This document shows positions 23,120-36,200 of a stretch of DNA of 64,000 bases, piece after piece. The notes beneath the pieces are model-generated. The model was not told the origin of the DNA. It worked only from the letters and a program-made list of their open reading frames with translations, and made no database searches. The stretch is from contig CM043700.1 of the NCBI GenBank assembly GCA_023935145.1, positions 64,188,620 through 64,252,619 on the forward strand, read 5' to 3'. The translations under genes were made by a program, and so were the position numbers. Source of the DNA: Bretschneidera sinensis. Its lineage: Eukaryota; Streptophyta; Magnoliopsida; Brassicales; Akaniaceae. Positions within the stretch are counted from its first letter, which is position 1. Each line of letters begins with the position of its first letter.

Positions 23120-23942
23120 GGAGAGCTTAAGTTAACAACTATGTCCCTTCAACTCGCTGACAGGTCAGCTAAATATCCTAAGGGAATAGTTGAGGATATT
23201 GGTACATGTAGACAAAGTGATTGGGCCTGTGGATTTCGTGGTATTGGAGATGGAAGAAACCCCATCTAAGGATAAGGAGCACACAATTCTTCATGGTAGA
23301 CCATTTATGGCCACAACCAAGACTATTATTGATGTCTATAACGGGAGGTTCACGATGACAGTCTTATGAGAGACCATACAATTTAAAGTGTTTGATTCCC
23401 TAACAACTCATTCTTCTATTTCTACTAACAATGAGTGTTCTTTTATTGATTGTGTGGACTCACTTGTTTATGACACTTATTTATAGACAGAAATAGAGGA
23501 CAAGCTTGAAGTTGCTCTTACAACTGAGAGAGTAGAGGAAACACTAGAAGAGGAGACTAAAAGGTATCATGAGATCTTAGATAGTGCAATTCCAGTGTCA
23601 CCCCAAGAAGAGTCTAGCAAACCTTTAGAATTACCAAGTTCTTTACCTAGGGAAGATACTACTCCAGCTAAGCTTGAACTTAAAGAGTTGTCTAAGCACC
23701 TTATGTACATATTTCTGGGAGAGGGGGACACATATCCTATGATAATTTCCTCTACTTTGACCTGAACTTAAAAGGAGAGAGTTGTGAAGGAGCTTAGCAG
23801 ACTTAGGAGAGACATAGGATGAAGTATAAGTGACATCAAGGGTATTAGTCCTACTATATGTGTGCATAAGATCATTTTAGATGACGGTGCCAAACCTGCG
23901 AGAGAAGCTCAAAGGAGACTAAACCCTAACCTATAAGAGGTA
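23120..23942 (+). pseudogene. Rest of protease and linker to reverse transcriptase
   Basis: Homology continues after a TAG in the same frame (ELKLTTMSLQLADRSAKYP), then shifts frame (VIGPVDFVVLEMEE, LHGRPFMATTKTIIDVYNG). These are the flap and C-terminal parts of an Athila aspartic protease. A linker rich in Glu and Ser follows. Several further stops (for example near 23367, 23485 and 23763) lie before the reverse transcriptase. Confidence 0.65.
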
Positions 23943-25278
23943 GTGAAGAAAGAAATTTTAAAACTCCTAGACGTAGGAGTTATCTACCCTATTTCAGATA
24001 GTAGATGGGTTAGTCCAGTTCATGTTGTGCCTAAGAAGTTTGGGATTACAGTGGTGAGAAACAGGAAGAATGAGCTAGTGCCCACTAGGATGACTACAGG
24101 ATGGAGAATGTGCATTGATTACAGGAAACAGAACTCAACTACTAGAAAGGATCATTTTCCGCTTCCTTTTATTGATAAGATGTTGGAAAGATTAGCAAGG
24201 CATGATTTTTATTGTTTTCTTGATGGTCTTTCAGGTTATTATCAAGTGCCAATTGTGCCGGAGGATCAAGAGAAGACAACATTCACCTGCTCATTTGGGA
24301 CATTTACCTTTAGGAGGATGCTGTTTGGCCTATGCAATGCTCTAGCCACATTCCAAAGATGCATGATGTCAATATTCTCGGATATGATTCATTGAGGTAT
24401 TTATGGATGATTTTTCAGTTTTTGGAACCTCATTTGATAACTGTTTTCATAATTTGACTTTGGTACTTGAAAGATGTATTGAGTGTAATTTAACACTCAA
24501 TTAGAAGAAGAGTCATTTTATGGTACAACAAGGTATTGTATTAGGGCATGTGATTTCTAGTAAAGGTATTGAAGTAGATAAGGCTAAAATTGACTTGATT
24601 GCTAAATTTCCACCCTTGACTTTGGTTAAGAGGATTAGGAGTTTCTTAGGACACGCAGGTTTCTATAGGAGATTTATGAAAGATTTTTCTAAGATAAGTC
24701 ACCCATTATGTAATTTGTTGTCTAAAGATGTTCCTTTTACTTTTGATGATGATTGCCTTATCGCCTTTAATGCTTTGAAAGAAAAGTTGACATCGACACC
24801 TATTATCATGGCACCTAACTGGTCAGTTCCTTTTGAGATTATATGTGATGCAACTGATTATGCTGTAGGGGTTGTTTTGAGGAAACGAGTGGATAAACAT
24901 TCATATGTGATCTACTATGATAGTAGAACACTTAATGGTGCCCAACTCAACTATTCCACCACGAAAAATGAGTTTTTGGCTGTCATGTTTGCATTAGAAA
25001 AGTTCAAGCCTTACTTGGTAGGGTCTAAGGTCATTATGCATTCGAATCATACGACATTGAGACACTTATTAACTAAGCCGAATGCTAAGCCAAGACTAAT
25101 TTGGTGGGTCTTGCTTTTGCAAGAATTTGACCTAGAAATAAGGGATAAGAAGGGTAGTGAGAACGTTGTTGCAGATCATCTTTTTAGGTTAATTTCGGAC
25201 TTTGATTCACATAAGCAAGAAGAAGATAAGAAAATTGTTGACACTTTTCCCGATGAACAATTATTTGCTATAAGTTAA
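23943..25278 (+). pseudogene. Reverse transcriptase-RNase H of element D
   Basis: The frame from 23943 has KKEILKLLDVGVIYPISDS, WRMCIDYRKQNSTTRKDHF, FYCFLDGLSGYYQVP and FGLCNALATFQRCMM, the fingers and palm of an Athila reverse transcriptase. It stops at 24395. The catalytic FMDD (24400-24411) is one frame away, followed by a stop in place of Trp near 24505. A second frame, 24520-25278, carries the connection ([31 protein letters not shown]) and RNase H ([54 protein letters not shown]). The RNase H DAT and ADH sites are kept. The split frames rule out a working enzyme. Confidence 0.88.
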
Positions 25279-25760
25279 GAGCCATGGTATACTGATATTG
25301 TAAATTATCTTGCTTGTGGTATCTTACGACCTGACATCTCTTTTCAAGAAAAGAAGAGATTCTTGTCTTCTTGCATGAGTTACTTTTGGGATAAAGCCTA
25401 TGAGAATGTAAAGATCTACAAAGAACGCACTAAGTGTTACCATGACCAAGGCCTTATCCGTAAGTCTCTTTATCCTAGAATGAAAGTTCTTTTGTTTAAC
25501 ATTCGTTTCAAATTATTTCTAGGAAAATTGAAGTCAAGATGGTGCAGACCATTTTCGATAGTCAATGTTTTTTCTCATGGAGCAGTGGAGTTGCTGAACC
25601 CGAGACTTAAGTGACATTTATGGTCAACGAGCATCGTGTGAAGCCTTACTTGGAAGGAGTCCATGAGAAGGGGGTTGTGGAGTGCATTGAGGTGCACAAT
25701 CCTAAATAAGTTCAACCAACGTCTTGTTAAGACGTTAAAGAAAGTACTTGGTGGGAGACA
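25279..25760 (+). pseudogene. Integrase remnant with the catalytic core deleted
   Basis: After the RNase H stop the sequence still reads PWYTDIVNYLACGILRPD and KKRFLSSCMSYFWD, the region that leads into the integrase zinc domain. It then jumps directly to KAYENVKIYKERTKCYHDQ and KLFLGKLKSRWCRPFSIV, FSHGAVELLNP, which is the integrase C-terminal domain. The HHCC zinc finger and the whole DDE catalytic core (normally several hundred codons) are absent, so the join near 25383-25390 is a clean internal deletion. The end is followed by GACGTTAAAGAAAG and GGTGGGAGACAACCCA, words typical of the Athila region after integrase. Confidence 0.82.
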
Positions 25761-27093
25761 ACCCACCCATTTGATAGAGTATGTTTTCTGTTCTTTCATT
25801 TTCATTGTTCCCTTCTAAATGTTTTTCTAAATGCGTGTTTGATTTTATACATTGAGGGCAATGTTTAGTTTAGGTTTGGGGGTACAATTAGAACTTGCTA
25901 AGACAAAATTTTCATGCTATAATTTGTTTTATGGTTAGTAATCAAGTCTTTTATGCACGTTGAGTTTAGTTTCTTTAACACCGATAAGTTGTTGTGAGGA
26001 TTGATGTATATTCATATTCCATAGACCATGCTCTTGATGTTGATACTGAGATGAACATAGATCTAATGTTTGAGAATCAAATAGTGGAGACTACCTAGTG
26101 AGTTATTTGAGCCATAAATGTTTTATTCTGATAGTTAGTTTCTTGGTACTCTTAAACACTCTTCGTTATGACCTTAATTGTTAGATGATCTCTATAGGTT
26201 TTGTATTGAATGCTAGGATTATATAACTCACTTGAATTATCATGTTGTGTATTCTCCTTATTTTAGTTGAATGACTTGAGTAAGAAGTTTGAGTATGTGC
26301 CTATCGTTATACGCCCTAGTTGCCACTGTCTCTCGAGAAAGATCCAAATTCCTATTAAAAAAAAAAGTAAAAGAAAAAAAAGAAAAAAAATTATATATAT
26401 ATATATATATATATGAGAAACATGTCAAAAAAGGATTTGGTTAGATAAGAAAGAGGACCTGAGATACTTTAAGGGTATTGAAGTCGCTCTTATAAAGAGT
26501 TGAAAAGAAAGAGCTTTGGTGTAAATCAGGTTCGATCAACCATGCCCATCTATGCATAAGTTCATACTCAATATGTTTTGCTTGAGGTGTTTGACTATGA
26601 TATGATATAGGCGATGTGATAGCTTTGCAATCCTAACATTTGATTCCTTTCATGAGATCTATTTTGTGAACATATGAGCGTTCTTTGATGATATCCATAT
26701 TCATATGCGAATTTATATTTGAAATTTCCTGTTTACATAACTTCTATTTGAACATGCTTGATGAGTGTTTGAAACTAGGTTCAGTGTTCTTAATGAGTGA
26801 ATCCTATAAGGCCTAAAGTTGAAGCGAATTCGGATTCTTGACGTTAGGTTTAGGGGTAATTGACGTGAGGCGTTTTGAGCATTAGAATATGGATGTGCGT
26901 TGTGTACTTGATTTGAGCAATGAATTGTGAAGTGTTGAGACTGTGAACATAATTGTGCATAAGATATCTAGATATAAGTCATAATAAGAATTAGGGCATG
27001 AGGGTTTTGTTGATTTAAGTTTTTAGGTTTGTTTTGTTTATGTTTTCTTTTAGTTTTGCTTGAGGACTAGCAAAATCTAGGTTTGGGGGTATT
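25761..27093 (+). other. 3' non-coding region and polypurine tract of element D
   Basis: No env-like frame survives. A PPT-like word GGTTTGGGGGTA occurs at about 25873-25884 and again at 27080-27091, the latter directly before the 3' LTR and therefore the active polypurine tract. An A-rich run and (AT)n lie at 26358-26414. Confidence 0.65.
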
Positions 27094-28684
27094 TGATGAA
27101 CAAATATTTGTCCTAGTATTTTGTATATTTTTCAAGTATTTATTTATATGTTTAGCTTAGGAATTTGTTACTTTGAGTTATTTTTCGTTGTTTTACAGGT
27201 TCACAAGCACTTGGAAATGAGTTTTACTAAATTGCTAGAATTGTCCGTACAAATTAGTCATTTTTGCAGATTAAACTGTATTGATTCAGGAAGAACTAAG
27301 AGATAAATGATGTATTATTAGAAAGATTCGGATGTCTATTTTTTACAGAATTTTATGGTTCATAAATATGATTTTTATAGAGAAAGTTATGGCAGTTTAA
27401 GTAGACAAAGGTCAGGTTGTGTGTGATTTCAGCATGGTAGAAGTGAATTTTGCGGATTAAACTGTATTGATTCAGGAATAACGAAGAGATGAGCCATATA
27501 TGCTTGGAAAGATCTGAATGTCTGTTTTCTAAAAAATTTTACGGCTCATAAATATGATTTTTCTAGAGAAAGTTATGGCAGTTTTAGTATAACCGGGCCT
27601 GGACAGCAGCAGAACTTGGCCTGGACAACAGCAGAAGCACACGGCCCGAACAAAAACCCTAGAGTGACTTTTCTGTCTACAAAACTGTCTCCATACAGCT
27701 ATATATAGGAATTTTAGACTCAGAAAAGGAAGGGAGACGACAACAGTTCTTGGAGAGATATTATCAAAAGGAGTTTTGGGAGATTGAAGGAGGAGACGGT
27801 TTCTCTTATCAAGACGGCTTATCAAGAGATTGAAAACGACGATCAATCGCTTCAAGACTTTGAGGATTCATCTTGTAATTCGGGAAGAAATTCTATCTTT
27901 GCTCTTTTTTTCCTTCAATATGCTTGTAACCCTATTATTTGAATTCTGTGATTGGGATTTAAACATGAGCGGCTGAACTCATTGTTAGACGTTTTGGCTT
28001 AGCTGCCTTGATTATTTTGGATATTTTGGTGGATTTATTTTTATGAAATTTTCCAGATTATTTCTTATTCAATATCTTTCATATATTTGATTATTGCTTG
28101 TTGATTGACCATCTATTATTGATAGTCAAGGTTAATATTCGAGATTAGGTTAAGGACAAATCATCTAGACCTAATTAGGCTTTCTTGAATAGGAATTTAA
28201 ATCAGAATTCAAATCAAATTATGATTTAGGTGGTTGTGTTTTTCTTATACTTAATTTAACTAATTAATTGATAAACACGATCCATGAGAATTAATTAATT
28301 AGTTATAAATCGAGAATAAACATGATCAATGACATTCTCTGGTCTTAGCGAAAATACCAATAATCTTGGATGTTGATTAATTATTTATATTCACCAAATA
28401 TTCCAATTCATGATCGGATAGCAAGCTAAACTCCCAATTGTTCTCATTGATTATACTCATCTCTTCATAATTCGTTTTGTTTAATTTACTTAATTGTTTT
28501 TATTTCAATTTCTCTTCACCAATATTTTAATTAGAGTGTTTAGGATTTAATTTCAGAGTTTGATTTAGTAATTTTAAGAAAGTAATTTAGTGTTTAATTC
28601 CTTGAGAGATCGACCTCGAGAGTAAACTCATCGCAATACTATTTGTGATTCGTGCATTTGCGAGCATTTAAAATTTGCACATCA
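27094..28684 (+). repeat. 3' LTR of element D
   Basis: 1591 bp, TGATGAACAAAT to TTTGCACATCA. It contains a tandem duplication of about 186 bp (starts near 27266 and 27452) shared with family A U3, then two short GGACAGCAGCAGAA-type units (27597-27650) shared with element E, a TATA box at 27700-27707, and the U5 word GATCGACCTCG near its end. Confidence 0.9.
27700..27707 (+). promoter_or_regulatory. LTR TATA box of element D
   Basis: TATATATA at the expected U3/R border; the same neighbourhood occurs in the element E LTRs (minus, near 33090-33104 and 41150-41162). Confidence 0.5.
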
Positions 28685-31600
28685 AGTATCAAATAAAGCT
28701 TATATAGTATAAGAAAGAACAAGCAAGTGCTAAAAGAATAAAAAAAAAGAATCCAGCAAAAAACCAATATCAAACCATGCATATATAGCACATTGGCAAC
28801 ACAAGCAAGTGCCAAATGCATCAAAATTTTAACCCAGCAACTAACTAGACTCACACTAAGCATATATAGCATAATGGTAGCACAAGCAAGTGCCAAAGGC
28901 AGCACAATTTGAATCCTGCAGCAAACCAATACCAAATCTAACATATATAGCATAATAGCAGCACAAACAAGTGCCAAAGGAATCAAAATTTACACCTTGC
29001 ACTATACCAAGCATATATATAGCATAATGGTAGCACAAACAAGTGTTAAAGACATCAAAATATGAATCCAGTAGCAAACCAATACCAAACCATCCATGTC
29101 TAGCATAATTGTAGCACAAGAAAGTGCCAAAGGCATAAAAATTTGAACCAAGCAGCATACCATTACCACACCATGCATATATAGCATAATGGTAGCATAA
29201 GCAGAGTACCAAAGACATCACAATTTGAACCCAATAGGAAACTAGTACCAACCGAAGTATATATAGCATGCCAATACTAAAACAAGCATATATAGCAAAA
29301 TGGTAGAATAAAAAAGTGCCAAAGACATAAAAAAAAAAAACCTAGCAACAAACCAATACCAAACCATGCATGTATAGCACAATGGTAGCACAAGCAAGTG
29401 CCAAAGGCATCAATATTTCAAAACAGTAGAAAATCAAATCTACACCAAGCATTTATAGCATAATGGTAGCACAAACAAGTGTCAAATGCATCAAAATTTG
29501 AACCTAGTAGCTAACCAGAACTACAACCATCATATATACCACAACGGTAGCATAAGCAAGCACCAAATGTATCAAAATTTGAGCCCAACAGAAAATCAGT
29601 GCCAAAACAAGCATATATGGCTTACTGCTAGCATAAAAAACTGCCAAAGACATAAAAAAAAATCAACCTAATAGAAAACAAATACCAAACCTAACATATA
29701 TAATATAATGTTAGCATAAGAAAGTGCCAAAGCATCAAAATGTGAACTTAGCTACAAACCAGTACCAAAGCGAGCATATATAGCATAATGGTACCACAAG
29801 AAAGCTCCAAAGTTATCAAATTTTGAACCAACAACAAACTAGTACCAAACCAAGCATATATAGCATAGTGGGAGTACAAAGAAGTCCCAAAGGCATAACA
29901 AAATGAACCCAGCAAAAAACCAATACCAAATCAAGCATATATAGCATAATGATAGTATAAATAAGTGTCAAAGGAATAAAAAATTGAACCCAACAGCAAA
30001 CAAAGACCAAACAAAGCATATATAGTATAATGGTAGCAAAAGCAAATTCCAAAGGGATAAAAATGAATATAGAAGCAAACCAGTACCAAACCAAGCATAC
30101 ATAGCATAATGGTAGCACAACAAACTGCCAAAGGCATTAAAATTTGTACGGAGTAGCAATTAAGTACTACACCAAGCATATATAGCATAATGGTAGGCAG
30201 AGCAAGTGCCAAAGGTATCACAATTTGAATCCAGCAATAAACTAGTACCAAACCAAAAATATATAGCATAATGGTAGCACATGCAAGTGCCAAAGACAAC
30301 AAAATTTGAACACAGCAGTAAATCAGATCCAAACCAGGCACATATAGCATAATAATAGCACTAGCAAGTGCCAAAGACAAAAAAAATTTGAACCCAATGA
30401 TAAACCATTACCAAACCAAGCATATAAAGCATAATGGTTGAAAAGGGAATGCCAAAAGCATTAACATTTGAATCCAGTAGCAAATGAGTTCCATCTCAAG
30501 TATATATAGCATAACTGTAACACAAGCAAGTGCCAAAGGCATCAAAATTTGAATCCAACAAAAATCCATTACCAAACCAACTATATGTAGCCTAATGGTG
30601 GCACAAGAAGGTGCAAAGACATCCAAATTTGAACCTATCAGCAACCAGTACTAAAACAGGCATGTATGGCATAATGGTAGCACAAGTAAGTGCCAAAGGC
30701 ATCAAAATTTGAACCCAACAACAAACTAGTACTAAACCATATATGTATAGCATAATGGTAGCACAAGCAAGTGCCAAAAATATCCAAATTTGAAGCCAGT
30801 AGCAAACCAATACCAAACTAGGCATATAAGACATAATGATAGTACAAACAAGTGCCAAAAACATCAATATTTGAACCCAACAACAAATCAAAACCAAAAC
30901 AAGCATATAAAGCAAAATGGTAGCATAAAAAAGTGCTAAAGGCAAAAAAAAATGAACCCAACAACAAAAAAATACCAAGCCAAGCATATATAGCATAATA
31001 GTAGCATAAAAAAGTTCCATAGGGATAAAAAATGAACCTAGCAACAAACCAATACAAAACCGTGCATGTATAACACAACAGTAGCACAAGCAAGTGCCAA
31101 AAACATCAAAATTCCAAAATTGTAGAAAAACAATTCCACACCAAGCATATATAGCATAATGGTAGCACAAGCAAGTTCCAAAGGCATCAAAATTTGAACC
31201 TAGCAGCTAAACAAAACTACAACAAGAATATATACCATAATGGTAGGAAAAACAAGTTACAAAGGCATTAAAATTTGAATCCGGTAGCAAACCAGTACCA
31301 AAACAAGCATATATAGTAGCATAAATCACGGCTAAAGACATCAAAAAATCAACCCAACAACAAACAAATACCAAACCTAGCATATATAGTATAATGCTAG
31401 CATAAGCATGTGTCAAAGGCATCAAAATGTGAACTTAGCAGCAAATCATTACCAAAACAAGCATATATAGTATAATGGTAGCACAAGAAAGCATCAAATG
31501 CATCAAAATTTGAACTAGCAGCAAACCAACATCAAACCAAGCTTATATTGCATAGTGGTAGCATAAACAAGTGCCAAAAACATAAAAACTAAACCCAATC

Positions 31601-32287
31601 AAAAAAAAAAAACCAAAACAAGCATATGTAGCATAATGGTAGTAGAAGCAAATACCAAAGGCATCGAAAAAAGAACCTAGAAACAAACTAGTACCAAACC
31701 AAGCATATATAGCATAATAGTAACATAACAAATTGTTAAAAAAATTAAAATTTGAACCCAACAGTAAATGAGTACCACACCAAGCATATATAACATAATG
31801 GTAGTACAAGGAAGTGACAAAGACATCAAAATTTGAATACAAAAGTAAATCAAATCCAAACTAAGCACATAACATGATGGTAGAACCAGCTAGTGCCAGA
31901 GGTAGCAAAACTTGAACACAACAGCAAACTAGTACCAAACCAAGCATATAAACCATAATGGTTGAAAAAACAAATACAAAAGGCATCAAAATTTGAATCC
32001 AGCAAAAAACCAATACCAAACCAAGTATATATAACATAATGGTAGTACAAGCAAGTGTAAAAGGTATCAGAATTTGAACCCATCAACAAACTAGAACCAA
32101 CAATGCGTGTATAGCATAATTGTAGCACCAGTAAGTACTAAAAGCATAAAAATTTGAACCCATAAGCAAACCAGTACCAAACCATGCATGCATACCATAA
32201 TGGTAGCACAGGCAAGTGCTAAAGGCATAAAAAAATGAGTCCAGAAGCAAATCAGTACCAAACCAAACATATATAGCATAATGGTAG
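28685..32287. repeat. 81-bp satellite, block 2 (left subfamily)
   Basis: About 44 monomers. It resumes with the duplicated AGTAT and continues the same unit phase as block 1, as expected if element D simply split the array. Monomers alternate irregularly between AAGCATATATAG and CATGCATGTATAG forms. It ends with GGTAG, the target site of element E. Confidence 0.95.
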
Positions 32288-33449
32288 TGAATTACACCCA
32301 AACAGTATTATGCGGTAGCAGCAGTATAGAATGGAGTGTCGATCCCACGAAAAGAATATTCTACAGTCAAAGTCTCAAGCAACAAATAATGGAAACAAAA
32401 TTAAAAATTAATATTAAGAAAATGTTGAGAATTAAATGAAGCAATTAAATTAAGTGAAAGAAAGTAAATAATGAGAAACACAAAGGTCCAAGATTCCCAC
32501 CTAGATTCACAGCTTCAACTTGTATCAATTCAGTAATTATAACTCAACTACGTATTTCACATCCCAAATGCGTAATCGAAAAATAATAGTGAAAGCACCA
32601 AAATATTCTTTTGTAAATTATTATGAGAAATCCCCTTCTTTTTTTAACAAGTAATGCAATGGTCTATCATATATGATATCCTAAATCGACGATATATTCA
32701 AAGACAATAACGCAGTAAAGGACAATCACATATAATTAATCTACCGAAATCAATTGCATCATAAATTCCACACATAAGAGAAGCATGACTGAACTTATAT
32801 GGAGAAAAAGAACAACAATCACCGATGTTAAATAAATCTATGGAAGAAGAAAATATAATTGTCTATCACACAAAACATCAACTTCATATTAAATAAAGGA
32901 AACAACTCAAAACAATTATTCAACGTTAAAAACACAAATAACTGAATTAAATACAAGCCAAACCCGCTATGTCTAGGAGTTTATCTCTTCGCCTTGGTTG
33001 AAACTTAGCCTAACTGATAATACAAACAACACTCTAAAAATTCAGTGTGTATCTTTTCAGCCCCCCTTGTTTCTGAGTCTAAAATCCAATATATAGCTAT
33101 ATAGAGACGACTTTGTAGACAGAAAAATTGCCCTAGGGTTTTTGTTCAAGCCGTGTTCCCTACTATTGTCCAGGCTTAGTTCTACTGCTGTCCAGTCCGT
33201 GCTTTTGCTGTTATCCAGGCCCGGTTATGTTGCTCTGAATTGGTTCGGATGTTATGGATTGTTTTGAACATATTTTATTTATTTTTTTGGTTAAGGCTTC
33301 TATGTTTTTTTTTTAATCTGTAAAACACACTAAAACACTGAATTCTCCAAAGGACTACACTTGTCAAGATATTCAATGAATAATTAAAAATAATCTCAAC
33401 AAATGCATATAATTAACTCTATCTGAAGTGCATTTTCATGCCCTAATCA
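32288..33449 (-). repeat. 3' LTR of element E
   Basis: 1162 bp, TGAATTACACCC at the left and CCCTAATCA at the right (TGATTAGGG...TTCA on the minus strand). It matches the 5' LTR but has fewer copies of the GCTGTCCAG minisatellite (about 3, at 33158-33226). Confidence 0.9.
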
Positions 33450-33460
33450 CAACCCCAACC
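33450..33460 (-). other. Polypurine tract of element E
   Basis: Minus-strand GGTTGGGGTTG directly adjoining the 3' LTR; the primer for second-strand DNA synthesis. Confidence 0.65.
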
Positions 33461-34875
33461 AGCTCATTGCTAGTACCTAGTGATGTAAGCGAAACAGCAG
33501 TGCATGAAAAGTAACATAGCTTGAATGTTGTTTATCCGAGAATTTTGCAAAATTGTCTAACATTCAAATAAACGTTGGCCAAAGCTCACAGATGCTAACG
33601 AGATTTTCAAATCATGTCTTCTGAGAAACTTTGAGTGTGTGCACTAAGCCTAAACCTTCTTACCACAAACTAATGATGCATAAAACTTTGAAATCAACCA
33701 AAAAAGAAGCCTCAACTCCATTATCCTCACAGGTAAAGTGTTTATCAATTGAAACTGGCAAGCTAATTTCTCATGGAGTTGGAAAATGGATAAAAGCACT
33801 CAGTGAAAGGGTAAAGCAATTTAGGACAAGCATGTGAACAAGAATCGACCACAAGATAGGGTAATTACACAGTTCATAACACTTTATCCGACTTACCAAT
33901 ATAATGCCTCAAAATTTTAATGGTTAATCAATAAGCCTTGGTGTTGAAGCTCCTTTCTTTTGAGTGTGGTGTAACAACTTATCTTCCTTAAACTGTTGAA
34001 TCTTCCTTTTTTCGAATAAAAACTGAAAACTGGAGTAAACAAAAACTGATATATTTTTTTTTTCTCTTCTCTCTCTTTTTTTCTTTTAAAGAATTACAAT
34101 ATAAATAAATAAGCTGATAGAAGAATGATATTTTTTTTCTTTTTTCTTTTTTCTTTTTTTCTTTTTTCTTTTTTTTTTTCTTTTAGAGAATTAAAATATA
34201 AATAAATAAGCTGATAGAAGAAGAATCATTCCCAAGATATTGTCGACGATCAAAACTTTACGCAAATGTCAATGATGGATTCGAAGGCTTCGACGACTAA
34301 TCAAATCATTTCTCCATACGTGAGGTAAGCCAAACAAAGCATCTCAAATAGTGATAAAACCAATTCAAGTAGGCAATAAAAGTTCACAATGCCAGTTTTC
34401 TCAGACTCTCCACTCAATAAAAACAAATGTGCTTCAAATATGGTTAAAAACCAAAGATTATATGCATCACTCTCTAAACAATCCACAAAGCTTAGTATGT
34501 GCACAAAAATGAGTTTCTAGAAAACAGTCAGTGTTAATCAAGATAGTGTCATTGGACCTTGACGAAAACAAAGTTATAATCATGCAGCAACAATTCACAA
34601 AATCACGAAATCTCACAACATGCCATGATAATTTCACACAAAACATATATAACAAGCATGCATATGCTACCACCTCCAACCAGAATGTGACAGTGTCCTC
34701 ACAGTCACCAAAAGATAAGAAAGTCATACCGACGGGAGAGAGGAACTCGAATAACGTAGTGTAGGTAAACCTGTATCACACAAAACAAAACATAAAAGAA
34801 AACGAAGCAAAACAAAAGAAACTAAACTAGAAAGTAGTAAAATATAATATAAATAGAAGTACTGAACATCAAGCA
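33461..34875 (-). other. 3' non-coding region of element E
   Basis: No supported env-like frame. A CT-rich run (TTTTTTC units) fills about 34058-34185 and carries two copies of an AATATAAATAAATAAGCTGAT-like word (near 34100 and 34194). Short frames on both strands here look accidental. Confidence 0.5.
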
Positions 34876-36200
34876 AAGTAGACAGGGGCAACCGGAGAGA
34901 TCTCTTCTGGTTTCTCTATTTTCTCCACATAATGCTTCAGACGTTGCCCACTTGAAATACTCTCCCAACTATTGGATCTTCTGTCTCAACCAAACCATTG
35001 GGAAAGACTTACTTAACCGTGAATGGGCCAGTCCATCCTGATTTCAGCTTGCCGAGATGAAGGAGAAGCCTCAAGTCATAGAGGTAGACTCATTGATTGG
35101 GCTCGAAATTCTTCCTCAGTATTTTCTTGTCATGAGCCACCTTTATCTTTGTCTTGTAGATTGTTGAGTTGTCGTAGGCATCATTTCGCAACTCTTCAAT
35201 CTCAGCCAATTGAAGCTTCCTATGAATTCATGCATCATTAAGATCAAAGTTAATGCTCTTTACAGGCCAATAAACACAATTTTCTAACTCAACCGGTAGA
35301 TGGTAAGCTTTTCCATAGATGAACCGGTACGGAGACATCCCAAGGTTGGTATTGAAAGCAGTACAGTAAGCCCAAAGAGCATCAAGAAGGTGCAAAGACC
35401 AATTCTTTCATTCGGGTTCATCATTTTCTCCAATATTTGCTTTACCTCTCAGTTGGCTAATTCAGCCTAGCCATTCATCTATAGGTGGTAGGCATTAGCA
35501 ACCTTGTGGTGCACTCCATACCTGCGCATCAAAGCCTCAAAAGAACAGTTACAGAAATGAGTGCCTTGATCATTAATCATAGCCTAAGGCGTGTCGAATC
35601 TGGAGAAAATGTTTTCCTTAAGAAATTTAACAACAGTATTGTTATTGTTGTTTCGGCATGCCACAGCCTCTATCCATATGGACACGTAGTCCACTGCAAT
35701 AAAGATATATAGATACCTAAAGGAAGGCGGAAAGGGTCCCATAAAATCGATCCCTAATAATCAAATATTTCAAAAACAATAATCGGGTTAAGGGGTATCA
35801 TATGCCTTCGGGACAAAGCGCCAAGCTTTTGGCATTTATCACAAGAACGGCAAAAATTGTTAGTGTCTTTAAATAGAGAAGGCCAATATAATCCAGACTG
35901 TAGGATTTTTGCAGTAGTCTTTTTCATAGAAAAGTGACAGCTACAAGCTGAACTATGATAAAATGTAAGACACTATCAATCTCAACCGCAGGGATGCACC
36001 ACCTCATAATTTGGTCAGGGTAATACTTATAAAGATAAGTGTCATCCCAATAGAAATTTCTTACCTCGACAAAAAATTTGTGCTTATCTTGCGCGCTCCA
36101 TGTGGATGGAATTTCGCTAGAAACCAAGTAATTTACAATGTGTGCATACCATAGTACTTTGCTCGTGGTGAACAAATTTTCGTAAGGGAAGTTGTCTCAG
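34876..36200 (-). pseudogene. Degenerate integrase of element E
   Basis: Read right to left: HIVNYLVSSEIPSTWSAQD, then FYWDDTYLYKYYPDQIMRWC, the start of the zinc domain, in a frame ending at 35924. The core follows in pieces with many stops (for example PSAFL near 35730, and LHLLDALWAYCTAFNTNLGM near 35340-35400, the end of the core). Then come SPYRFIYGKAYHLPVELE, ELRNDAYDNSTIYKTK and KLKSGWTGPFTVK, the C-terminal domain, and a tail with RLKHYVEKIEKPEE. The enzyme would join element cDNA to the host chromosome. It is broken by more than five stops and shifts. Confidence 0.78.

Larger units (their letters stand above)
20126..28684 (+). mobile_element. Athila-type Ty3/gypsy retrotransposon (element D)
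   Basis: Bounded by AGTAT at 20121-20125 and 28685-28689 inside satellite monomers. In order: truncated 5' LTR (20126-20331), remnant of another element (20332-21837), gag (21838-23119), protease (about 23000-23370), reverse transcriptase and RNase H (23943-25278), integrase C-terminus (25383-25620), long 3' non-coding region, polypurine tract, 3' LTR (27094-28684). The DLGAS protease motif, the FMDD reverse transcriptase and the long 3' region identify the Athila lineage. Stops, frameshifts and deletion of the integrase core show it cannot move by itself. Confidence 0.9.

Noticed and set aside
28685..32287. TAGCATAATGG in each monomer looks like a Pol III A box (TRGCNNARYGG)
   Set aside because: The only B-box-like word (GGTTCAAATTT) is on the opposite strand, so the pair cannot form a tRNA-type promoter. 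No tRNA-like fold or T terminator follows. The satellite could still have a remote SINE/tRNA ancestor, but nothing supports it.
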